Part shown: in pieces, positions 1 to 7,694 of the stretch
Numbering within the stretch: position 1 is the stretch's first letter
Layout of the letters: each line of letters opens with the position of its first letter
NCBI RefSeq assembly: GCF_002005105.1
Contig: NZ_MSCV01000023.1
Span: 1-64,000 of the forward strand
Direction: 5' to 3'
Length of the DNA stretch: 64,000 nucleotides
Source: Methylocaldum sp. 14B
Lineage (GTDB): Bacteria > Pseudomonadota > Gammaproteobacteria > Methylococcales > Methylococcaceae
Notes under the pieces: model-generated
What the model saw: the letters and a program-made list of their open reading frames with translations, nothing else
The model's database searches: none
What the model was told of the DNA's origin: nothing
Translations under genes and position numbers: made by a program

Positions 1-281
1 CTCTAAAGCTGGCTTTCGATCTCATTCCTACATTCTAGCGGCGAAAGCATCCTCGCTAACGCGGTCGACTTCCGACATTCCGTGCGGTTGCCTCCTATAA
101 GTGGTTCGTGCCCGCAGCGGTCATTCGATTCAATAACCACAGCGGACCGGGGCCAGCCACGACGCGGCGCTGGAACTACAACGTGCGGGCTGTGCACTTC
201 CAACGTTGGCTCGAGCGCCGAATATGTGGCCAGATCATCGTCAACCGCGTTGCGCCTGGAGTCGCGCAAGGCCAGCGCCCG
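1..281. other. Left edge, no convincing gene
   Basis: No recognisable coding sequence. The stretch around 85-170, read on the minus strand, resembles degraded intergenic repeat DNA of a kind common in gammaproteobacteria (GACCGC-type palindromes). That is a weak visual impression only. Confidence 0.3.
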
Positions 282-772
282 TCAAGCCTGCCCTTCGCTC
301 AGGGGCAGCCGCACGATGAATTCACTCCCTGATCGGGGCCTGCGCTCTTGGCCTCCACCGGGCCTCCGTGCAGCGCCACAGCGCTGGACGATAGTCAGGC
401 CGAGCCCCAACCTGCCTTGGAACCGGTCCAGGGTGCGCTCGGCTTGGGTGAAGACATCAAACAGGTAGGGCAGCAACGCCTTCGGAATGCCTTCGCCGGT
501 ATCCCGGATCCAAATGACGGCGTCATCCTGCTCACACGCCGCCTCCAGCCAAATTGTGCCGCCTTCGGGCGTATATTTGGCGGCATTGTTGAGCAGATCG
601 ACACCACTTGGGCCAAGCGCAGGCTATCCCCGTCCGGCCCGAGCGGCTGATCGGGCAGCGAGGCGATCAGCTTGTGACGGCGGGCTTGAATGAGCGGCTG
701 GCAGGTTTCAATCGCCTGCTGCAGCACTGCGGCAAGGTCGATAGACGCTTTCTGTAAGCTGATAAAGCTTAG
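282..772 (-). pseudogene. Histidine kinase C-terminal remnant, frameshifted
   Basis: This is a broken fragment of a sensor histidine kinase: the end of the dimerisation domain and the HATPase domain. Two frames must be joined. Upstream (about 772-615) reads like AIETCQPLIQARRHKL. Downstream (about 610-282) reads LLNNAAKYTPEGG (N box), IRDTGEGIP (G1 box) and GLGLTIV, and ends EFIVRLPL. A frameshift lies near 605-620. The glycine-rich G2 region is also altered, with RGRLGLGLT where GGLGIGLT is expected. The same stretch is intact in the kinase at 39585-42629, which is clearly related. No receiver or sensor part is present. This is a dead gene or recombination debris. Confidence 0.8.
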
Positions 773-832
773 GCTTCCGGGACACTACTCAATAGGCAGC
801 CACTCGGTTGCTGTCTCGCAAGCGTACGCCCC

Positions 833-2326
833 TTATGGGAGATACCGCACCAGGGCGAAGTTGAAGCTGGGACCGCCGACAGCGGCGATAGGCGCGTCAG
901 AACCGCCTGCCACCACGATCAGGCCATCGGGCTGAATGGCGATGGCCTGGACCTGGTCCGTGCTGCTATTCAAGACGTGGTCGCCGGTCGTGTTGGCCAA
1001 ATCGGTCAGCACCCGGTTGTTGGACCCGAAGTCGGTTATCGCGACACCATTCAGATCGTAGCGGACCAGGGCGAAGTTGGTATTGCCCACGCCAAGGGGG
1101 GCGTTGGACGTTCCTGCCACCACGATCCGGCCGTCTGCCTGCATCGCGGCCGCAGTCGCAAAGTCAGCGCTGCGCTCGACGGTCCCATCGTCAAGCGCAC
1201 GGTTATCAAAGTCCGTGATCGAGAGCCCAGGGTTGATCGAGTCGGCATTAAAGGTCGGATCGAGGGTGCCATCCAGATTGTACCGCGCCAAACCGAAGTT
1301 AAGATCCCCGTTGGGACCGTTGGTCGTTCCGACCGCCACGATCCGGCCATCGGGCTGGACGACGAGCGCGCTGGCCTGGGCGCTTGTGCCACGAAGACAG
1401 GTCGCTACCCGGTTATTGGGCCCGAAATTGGTATTCGGAACGCCATTGTTGTATCGAACGAGGCCGAAGGCCGCCGGACAATCGGGGGCGGGGGACGTGC
1501 TGCCTGCCACCACGAGCTGACCGTCGGACTGCATGGCCACAGCAAAGGCGTCATCCACGCTACGATTGCCAAAATCGGTGAGCACGGTGCCTGGGAAGAT
1601 GGCATTATCGCCGAAGGTCGGATCGATGATGCCATCGGGATTGTACCGGACCAAGGCAAAATTACCCTCGCCGTTAGGCGCATTCGAAAAACCTACCGCC
1701 ACAATCTTGCCGTCGGGCTGGAGGGCGAGGGCTCTGAGTTGGTCAAGCGAACGAGTCCCATCGGGTAATTGACGAAAATCCGTGAGTGTCGTGCCTGGGA
1801 AGATGGCATTATCCCCAAAGGTCGGATCCACGCTGCCGTCGGGGTTATAGCGAACCAAGGCGAAGTTGTTGTCGCCATTGGGCGCGTCGGAAAACCCTCC
1901 AACCACGATCTTGCCGTCGGGTTGAATCAGGACGGCGCGCGCCGTATCCGAGCTGTTTCTGCTGGGGCTATCGGGGTCACCCGTGGGTACGTCAGTCCGG
2001 AAATTCGTGATGACTCCGCCGCCCGTGCCGAAGGTCGGATCCATGGTGCCATCGGGGTTATAGCGGACTACGGCGAAGTTGTTGTCGCCATTGGCAATGG
2101 GGGAAGTAGTGAATCCGGCCGCCACGATCTTGCCGTCGGGCTGGATGGCCACAGCAAACGCCTGATCAGTAGCGGTCTCGAAGGTCGTGAGCACCCGTCC
2201 GATGACACCAAAGGCGGGATCCGGGGTGCCGCTTTGCGCATGAGATATACCTGTTGTAACTGTGCCAAACACCGCAGTCAAACCGACCAGCAAGCCGGGC
2301 AGCCCCATGGGCTTCTTTCCTTTCAT
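833..2326 (-). CDS. Secreted delta-60 repeat protein
   Basis: 497 aa. After an N-terminal signal peptide (MKGKKPMG..., hydrophobic LPGLLVGLTAVFG, cleavage near SHAQ) the protein consists of about seven tandem repeats of 50-70 residues. Each carries the delta-60 signature: QPDGKIVVAG followed by NFALVRYNPDGTLDPTFG. Such repeats are thought to form beta-propeller-like extracellular or cell-surface structures. No catalytic residues are known, so the function is unknown. The ATG at 2326 was chosen because the signal peptide starts there; an upstream in-frame start would add a non-signal extension. The gene stands alone, divergent from the lipoprotein gene on the other strand. Confidence 0.88.
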   Translation of the reverse strand: MKGKKPMGLPGLLVGLTAVFGTVTTGISHAQSGTPDPAFGVIGRVLTTFETATDQAFAVAIQPDGKIVAAGFTTSPIANGDNNFAVVRYNPDGTMDPTFGTGGGVITNFRTDVPTGDPDSPSRNSSDTARAVLIQPDGKIVVGGFSDAPNGDNNFALVRYNPDGSVDPTFGDNAIFPGTTLTDFRQLPDGTRSLDQLRALALQPDGKIVAVGFSNAPNGEGNFALVRYNPDGIIDPTFGDNAIFPGTVLTDFGNRSVDDAFAVAMQSDGQLVVAGSTSPAPDCPAAFGLVRYNNGVPNTNFGPNNRVATCLRGTSAQASALVVQPDGRIVAVGTTNGPNGDLNFGLARYNLDGTLDPTFNADSINPGLSITDFDNRALDDGTVERSADFATAAAMQADGRIVVAGTSNAPLGVGNTNFALVRYDLNGVAITDFGSNNRVLTDLANTTGDHVLNSSTDQVQAIAIQPDGLIVVAGGSDAPIAAVGGPSFNFALVRYLP

Positions 2327-2841
2327 GACGTTTTCTTCCCGCAGCAAAATAGAGAGATTGGCTAAATTAGACCGGGACACTCGGAGATTTCTCTCGTAGC
2401 CTCCCGGAATATTTGCCGCGAGCGGCCTGCACTAGCGGAAAGTACCAATTCGCTCATGGTTCCATAAAGCCGACATTCGAAGCCGGCTGAAAACTAAATG
2501 CGAACGGCAGAAATGGCCGAACAGCAGAAGTTCACTTCGGTGGCCCTAACTATCCGTTCAGCTCAGTTCGCCGCCACATTCGGCACGGAAGTGCCGGTTA
2601 TCCCACCCGAAAAACGATCTCGAGCCGAACGTCAGCTACGGGGTAGTGGTTGGCCGACTCCTGCCGGTCGGCATATGTTCGTGGAGGATCGGGTTATGCG
2701 GCAGAGCGGATACGCTTCAGTAAACTGGGAACCAAGTCACTCCCGGCCGGAACCTGACGAATATCAATGGCCTCGATTCAGAGTATCCGTACAGTATCCT
2801 GGCTTGATGAATTCCCGAATCCATAGCCTGTGCCGGTCATC
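2327..2841. other. Divergent intergenic region
   Basis: 515 bases between two divergent secreted-protein genes, so it should hold both promoters. Reading frames exist here but have no recognisable domain, poor composition and no ribosome site. The part near 2490-2700 looks like degraded repeat DNA. No operator or riboswitch was recognised. Confidence 0.4.
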
Positions 2842-4053
2842 ATGCTGCGAGACTGTTCAGCAGTTCGCGGCCTGCGAAGCGCCGCACCGCTATTTCGCCT
2901 GCTCGCTTTAGCCTTTTTCGCGGCCGGACTTTCGAGCTGTCTGTCACCCATGGCGCTTGATCATCTGGCGATCGCCTATAACGAATCCAGTGCGGACGTG
3001 ATGTCGAGGCAACTCCTGCTCGATATCGCGCGTGCCCGCTTCAATCAGCCGATATATTTTTCCGGGATTTCGAATATTGCCGCGACGCTGAATTTCCAGG
3101 TCAATGCGGGGGCCACCCCGCCGTTTACGGGGAATAGCGGCACCACGCTGATGCCCATTTTCGGCGGCTCGGCGTCGGAAAATCCGACCATCAGTATCGT
3201 TCCCATGGAAGGCGAACAATTTACGCAGCGATTGCTGACGCCATTATCCGAAGACAAGCTGACCTTGCTGCTGCGTCAGAATATCGATGTCGATCTGCTG
3301 CGTTTGGTGACGCTGGAATTTCGCACTCAAGGCGAAGAAGCGGTATTTCACAATCGGCCTCGAAACCGGCGCGATTACGCCGCTTTTCGGCGCATCGTGC
3401 TGCACCTGTCATCGATTCAGGATCGTGACCAGTTGTACGCGGAGCCCCTGATCTTCGAGCGTCACTGGACGCTGCCTTCCGAGTCGATTAGCGGAAAGGA
3501 ATTCCAGGCATTGGAGCAGGAGTATTCCATTGCGCCGGATTCAACGAGGCCGATTTATCATCTGACCAAGCAAGTCGTCGGTAGAACGGTTCTGACGAAC
3601 TACGATCCCCTCCTTTTGAGCAATGAGGAGCGAATCCGGCTGAATGACGAGGCCGAAAAAAATGCACCCAACGATCTCCTGGTCGATATTCGTCCCGGCT
3701 ATCCGGGCGGCGAATATCCGCTGCACGGCAAATTCAGGCTGCGAAGCTTTAGCAACATCATGTATTTCATTGGCCGAACCCTCGCCGCAGAACCCGAAAG
3801 GGACGTTCCCAAGGATCCGCGAACACCGCCGGTCGGCGAAAATCCGGTCTCGGTCATTGAGATTTCGGAATCCAGCAGGCCGCCCGCAGATGCGGACGTT
3901 GTGGTGAATTATCGGGGGAGATACTTCGCCGTGCGTCCAAGCCGTGATTCATCGTGGAACCAAACGGCCTTTCGGGTGCTCTCGCAGATTTTTCAGATGA
4001 CGGTGACCGAACTTCCGAAACCGGGCGTTCCGAGCATCACCATCGCAAAGTAA
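2842..4053 (+). CDS. Conserved hypothetical lipoprotein
   Basis: 403 aa. It begins with a basic and hydrophobic segment (FRLLALAFFAAGLSSC) ending in a lipobox LSSC, so it is predicted to be an outer-membrane or periplasmic lipoprotein. The mature part starts SPMALDHLAIAYNESSADVMSRQ and includes a charged region (EPERDVPKDPRTPP) and a conserved-looking C-terminus. I do not recognise a named domain. The ATG at 2842 was preferred over the in-frame GTG 12 bases upstream because it places the arginines directly before the hydrophobic core. A strong inverted repeat follows the stop codon. The next gene is convergent. Confidence 0.75.
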   Translation: MLRDCSAVRGLRSAAPLFRLLALAFFAAGLSSCLSPMALDHLAIAYNESSADVMSRQLLLDIARARFNQPIYFSGISNIAATLNFQVNAGATPPFTGNSGTTLMPIFGGSASENPTISIVPMEGEQFTQRLLTPLSEDKLTLLLRQNIDVDLLRLVTLEFRTQGEEAVFHNRPRNRRDYAAFRRIVLHLSSIQDRDQLYAEPLIFERHWTLPSESISGKEFQALEQEYSIAPDSTRPIYHLTKQVVGRTVLTNYDPLLLSNEERIRLNDEAEKNAPNDLLVDIRPGYPGGEYPLHGKFRLRSFSNIMYFIGRTLAAEPERDVPKDPRTPPVGENPVSVIEISESSRPPADADVVVNYRGRYFAVRPSRDSSWNQTAFRVLSQIFQMTVTELPKPGVPSITIAK

Positions 4054-4067
4054 ACGTGACGCGCCTC

Positions 4068-4128
4068 GGAACACGGTGTCGGGGAGCGAAGCGTGATCGG
4101 CTGATCACGTGTTACGACACCGTGTTCC
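4068..4128. terminator. Nested inverted repeat between convergent genes
   Basis: GGAACACGGTGTCG at 4068-4081 pairs perfectly with CGACACCGTGTTCC at 4115-4128. A second stem, CGTGATC/GATCACG, lies inside it. It sits 15 bases after the lipoprotein stop and 65 bases from the stop of the convergent gene, so it could end transcription from both sides. There is no U-tract, so it may act differently. Confidence 0.6.
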
Positions 4129-4193
4129 CAAAGGGATGTACCCGACTATTCAAAGTGACGGGCCGGTTCCGGCACCGCCTGACATCGCCGCCT

Positions 4194-5279
4194 TTACAGA
4201 CCGCTCGAACGGCTGCCGCCGCTTGCGCCGACACCGCCGTCGGAGACCTCTCCCGCAGGCTGAGTGGTGTGCCGAATGACGCGCTGTATATCGTCTTTTC
4301 GCGCGAGGACCGATCGCAATTGCAATGACCTGTTCAGTACGCTGTACCAGAAAGGCGCGCCGAGGCTGAGCAGCAGGATGGAGATCATCAGCCCCGGAAG
4401 GTTCACATTTTTCCAGTTGTCAAACCATAGCTCGAGAGAGGTAGGCGGCAATATCACGCCCTGCTTGGCCAGGAACGTGAAATACTGCCTCTCGATTTTG
4501 TCCGACACGGGCAACGGCGTGGCGGATTGAGCCTCCAAGCTGGCTACGACATACTGTGCCTGATCGATCTTCATCGCCTCCTCGACAAAAGCGGTTCGCA
4601 TGGCGTCGTCCATGGCAAATCGGTTCACCAGCGTCACCGTGTCCAGTTGCAGCACGACGGCTACCACCGTAGCGCTGACGAAAGTCCAAACGCGGGCACC
4701 GAAGGTGAAGCGTTCGCTGACGCGATCGATGACCGAATCAAACCGCAAGTTGATTTTCGCCAAGAATTGGCTGGCGGCTTCCTGTAACAGGGCAATATTC
4801 TGGCGGACGTCGTGGGCGAGTTCGGGGTTGGATTTCTCCAGTTGGAGGGCCGCCATATGGATATTCTTCAGCGTTTGGTCGGGGTCGGAGATACCGTTTT
4901 CCGCCATCACTTTCTTCAATCCCTTGAGCGCTGTCTGTTGCAGCTCGGTCATCGTCACGTCCTTCGGGTCTCGCGATGCCAGGTCGAGCAGCATCTTGGT
5001 GAGCTCCTCGCGGTGAATCACCTCGCCATACCGGATCAAACCGAATATTTTGCCGCCATTGAGGATTGGACTGCGTAGAATCATCTTCGCTATCTCCTCG
5101 GCGCAGCGCCGCTCCACGCCGGGATCGAGCTGCTCGAGCAGGTCCACGAGTCCGGCCAGCAAGTGCTTTCCGCGACTTTGACGCAGAGCCAGCATGGCCT
5201 GAGTCATCAGAGTCACCGCCATGCTGACGATCAGCATGACGACAGAAAGCCCGATTAGGATATCGATCGATTTCAGCAT
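4194..5279 (-). CDS. Conserved hypothetical membrane protein
   Basis: 361 aa. It has an N-terminal transmembrane helix (ILIGLSVVMLIVSMAVTLMTQ), a long soluble helical region rich in Leu, Glu and Lys, a second hydrophobic stretch (TFVSATVVAVVLQLDTVTL) near residue 200, and a third near the C-terminus (LMISILLLSLGAPFWYSVL). The family is unnamed to me; its architecture suggests an inner-membrane protein with a large loop. The ATG at 5279 has GGAGG about eight bases upstream, so the longer in-frame extension is rejected. It lies on the same strand as the secreted-protein gene 200 bases upstream and may be co-transcribed. Confidence 0.75.
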   Translation of the reverse strand: MLKSIDILIGLSVVMLIVSMAVTLMTQAMLALRQSRGKHLLAGLVDLLEQLDPGVERRCAEEIAKMILRSPILNGGKIFGLIRYGEVIHREELTKMLLDLASRDPKDVTMTELQQTALKGLKKVMAENGISDPDQTLKNIHMAALQLEKSNPELAHDVRQNIALLQEAASQFLAKINLRFDSVIDRVSERFTFGARVWTFVSATVVAVVLQLDTVTLVNRFAMDDAMRTAFVEEAMKIDQAQYVVASLEAQSATPLPVSDKIERQYFTFLAKQGVILPPTSLELWFDNWKNVNLPGLMISILLLSLGAPFWYSVLNRSLQLRSVLARKDDIQRVIRHTTQPAGEVSDGGVGASGGSRSSGL

Positions 5280-5482
5280 GATGGCACCCCTCCAGTCTCG
5301 ACGTTGTTCAGGACTTACGAAAATGGACTCTTCTTCCGTCTCCCGAGGGAAAAAGGGCAAAATGCGTAAGTCCGGTTGTTGTTATTTTGTCCAGGCCGGC
5401 TAGCGTCAACGACCATGGCGATCGTCTCACCGACACCGGCGTTCGGCTTCGGCCCGCTTCGCAAGTCTCCTGCCCGAAGGCT

Positions 5483-6073
5483 TTAAGGATTTCTGACTCT
5501 CGGCCAGGCTTCCGGCTCCGCGAATGGAGCGTCGGGGTCGTCCTGACAGGCTTGAGCCCGAGCTTCCTCGACGACCGGCTGGCCGTTCCGAAAAGTGTAA
5601 ACGACGATCGAGCCGCAGTCTCCGATGCCGCGGGATTTCGACCAGACTTTCAGTTCCTTCGTTTTGTCATCGAATTCGGGAAATCCGCTCAGCTCCGTTT
5701 CAAGATAGCGGGAGACGCGGCCATCCGTCTCGCGCTCATAACGCTTGAATTTCAACAATGCCGTTTTCGCCCGTGCTTCGTCATAAAACATGAAAACAAA
5801 ACCGGGTTGATAAGCGCCCAGGTAGCACTGTATCTCCACGAGATACTGCTTGTCCTTCAGGCGATGAAAGGTAAGGCCGGCATCGGGAATATCCTCGGCT
5901 TGGCTTTGGAAGCTCTCCTCGCAGTCGGCGGGCCATTTCAGTCTCTGATACCAGGCGCTTCGCTCCTCTCGAGTCAAATCGGACTTTTTTTGATCGCCTC
6001 CGGCCTTTACTCCCGAAGCAACCAGAAACAGACCTACAAAAGCGGCGGTGATGCCGAACCCGAACAATTTCAT
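5483..6073 (-). CDS. Small secreted protein, DUF1176-like
   Basis: 196 aa with an N-terminal signal peptide (MKLFGFGITAAFVGLFLVASGVKA). The mature part contains WPADCEESF, LVEIQCYLGAYQ and GIGDCGSIVVYTF, a spacing of cysteines and aromatic residues that recalls the DUF1176 family of periplasmic proteins. I cannot verify that family call. The start at 6073 gives a proper signal peptide. It is probably in the same transcription unit as the membrane protein at 4194-5279. Function unknown. Confidence 0.7.
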   Translation of the reverse strand: MKLFGFGITAAFVGLFLVASGVKAGGDQKKSDLTREERSAWYQRLKWPADCEESFQSQAEDIPDAGLTFHRLKDKQYLVEIQCYLGAYQPGFVFMFYDEARAKTALLKFKRYERETDGRVSRYLETELSGFPEFDDKTKELKVWSKSRGIGDCGSIVVYTFRNGQPVVEEARAQACQDDPDAPFAEPEAWPRVRNP

Positions 6074-6175
6074 AGCGATCCCAACTCCCTGTGCGCTCCA
6101 TGACATTCCCGAAATGGACTCATACGGCAGCGCCGCCGATCCGACGGAATCCTAAATCGACCGATGCCATCTCCG

Positions 6176-6796
6176 CTATGCTCGCTGAAGGGCCGAAACC
6201 CGCAAGAGATCATCGAATCGGCGTGCGATGTCGGCGATCGTTGTAGCCTTGTCGTGGCCATTGATGATGGTTCGAGCATTCTCATAATCGGGCGATACTC
6301 CGTCTTTTATGAAATGTCCGAGCTTTTTGCCCGTGAACCATCCTTCCTTCATTCCCTGGACGGCAATTTGATAGGCCAGCTTGGGCTCCTTTGCTTTATC
6401 GGGGTTCGAGATCAGATCCACGTTCAAAAATCTTCCCGCTCTCTCGTAGTTGTTTCGGCCTGTCAGCTGTACAAAGCCGCGCCCGTGAAAAAGATTGCCA
6501 TCGCCCGGGTAAAGATTGCCGAGCCGCCGGCCTACCGAGGTATGCGGTCCATAGCGGGATTCAAAGTAGGCCGCCGAGCCGTGCTCGTCGATCGGCCTCA
6601 TCGTGTTTGCCGTTTCCCATTTGAATGTCGCCAGGCAGTAGGCCAACTGTTGCCGGTCCGTGTCCGTCCCGTCGAAACGGACATCCTGTTCGATTTCGCC
6701 AAGCAGAAACTCCAGCGCGTCGACCCGGTATTGCGTCATGGGTCCGAACGCGGAACGATAGTCCTCGAAAAACTCATTCCTGTCGAACACGAACAT
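6176..6796 (-). CDS. Glycoside hydrolase family 19 (chitinase/lysozyme-like)
   Basis: 206 aa without a signal peptide. The sequence has the GH19 pattern: LAYCLATFKWETANTMRPIDE (the catalytic glutamate is probably in KWET), YFESRYGP, GDGNLFHGRGFVQLTGRNNYERAG (substrate-cleft GRGxxQLTGRxNY) and a C-terminal DDLLRV. Bacterial and phage members of this length usually cleave peptidoglycan rather than chitin. The ATG at 6796 follows a run of G residues (GGGGGGGCAAGTT) acting as ribosome site. No holin or other phage genes are beside it, so it may be a domesticated endolysin or a cell-wall hydrolase. Confidence 0.85.
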   Translation of the reverse strand: MFVFDRNEFFEDYRSAFGPMTQYRVDALEFLLGEIEQDVRFDGTDTDRQQLAYCLATFKWETANTMRPIDEHGSAAYFESRYGPHTSVGRRLGNLYPGDGNLFHGRGFVQLTGRNNYERAGRFLNVDLISNPDKAKEPKLAYQIAVQGMKEGWFTGKKLGHFIKDGVSPDYENARTIINGHDKATTIADIARRFDDLLRVSALQRA

Positions 6797-7043
6797 AACT
6801 TGCCCCCCCCACTTTCTTCTTTTTTGAAAAATCACGATCACCGCCGAGAGAGCGCGCGAAACCTCACCCGAGGCAGCGAGCGATCAAGCGGTGAACTTAT
6901 TCCATCATGAATCCGATCTGTCCGGAAACATCGCCTCCCTCGATTCCCGTCGGGAGCGCTTCCACGCTAGCCGCCCCCTCACAAATCACGGTCTCTGCAA
7001 CGTCAGAATGTGCGGCGGCTGACCGAAAACGTCGATCTGCGCG

Positions 7044-7508
7044 TCAAGAGTCCTCCAAATCCGGCCGATCCTTTTTGCCCATTCGACGCTCGATCGGCGT
7101 CAGAAACTGCAAAGTCAGAAAATTGATCGTACTGATCAGCACGGCGATCTCATACAAGCCGTGGGCGACCGAAGCGCCGATTGCGCCGGTCGACCATAGG
7201 CTAGCCGCCGTGGCCGTTCCCCGGACACCTGTCGACGTCTTCAAAATCGCTCCGCCGCCGATAAAGCCGATACCCGTCATCAATCCGGAGATGATGCGCG
7301 CCTGCGCATCCTGAGCGGTACCGACGACCGACTCCCCGACCAGGATATAACCGCAACTTGCTAGCGCAACCAGAGGGAAAGTCCGCAATCCCAAGGTGCG
7401 GGTCGTTCTTTCGCGCTCCAGGGCGATCGGCAGAGCGAGTACGAACGCTCCTGCAAGCTTGAGCACGTGAGACAGAAATTCGCTCCAGTTCCAGTTCAGT
7501 AGATCCAT
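7044..7508 (-). CDS. MgtC/SapB family membrane protein
   Basis: 154 aa, a polytopic inner-membrane protein with about four or five transmembrane helices. Diagnostic features are ALPIALERE, GLRTFPLVALASCGYIL, ISGLMTGIGFIGGGAILK and VRGTATAASLWSTGAIGAS. These are the conserved core of the MgtC/SapB family. Family members influence magnesium adaptation and, in pathogens, F-type ATP synthase. The role here is unknown. The ATG at 7508 precedes the first helix and is preceded by AGGA. It lacks the C-terminal ACT-like domain of longer members. Confidence 0.9.
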   Translation of the reverse strand: MDLLNWNWSEFLSHVLKLAGAFVLALPIALERERTTRTLGLRTFPLVALASCGYILVGESVVGTAQDAQARIISGLMTGIGFIGGGAILKTSTGVRGTATAASLWSTGAIGASVAHGLYEIAVLISTINFLTLQFLTPIERRMGKKDRPDLEDS

Positions 7509-7694
7509 CTGATTGTCCTGCTGTGCTACAGCGTTCTCGGTCCGACCGATTTCCGTCTTTTCCACTGCCCGGGGAGACCATAGCCCCCCCGGGCGCCGTG
7601 CCTGGATGCGCGCCGGCAAATCGGTCGCTGCTCATCTGCACGAGCCTACCAGCCGTTCCGGAAAAGGCTGTTCGCCGGGGTCCGGGGCGGTTTC

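Noticed and set aside
977-1768. A plus-strand 263-codon frame with internal repeats
   Set aside because: The repetition simply mirrors the delta-60 repeats coded on the minus strand.
2498-2911. A 137-codon plus-strand frame
   Set aside because: It overlaps the start of the lipoprotein in another frame and contains what looks like repeat DNA; no ribosome site.
6176-6796. A prophage remnant at the GH19 gene
   Set aside because: No other phage gene lies within several kilobases; a single lysozyme-like gene is not enough.
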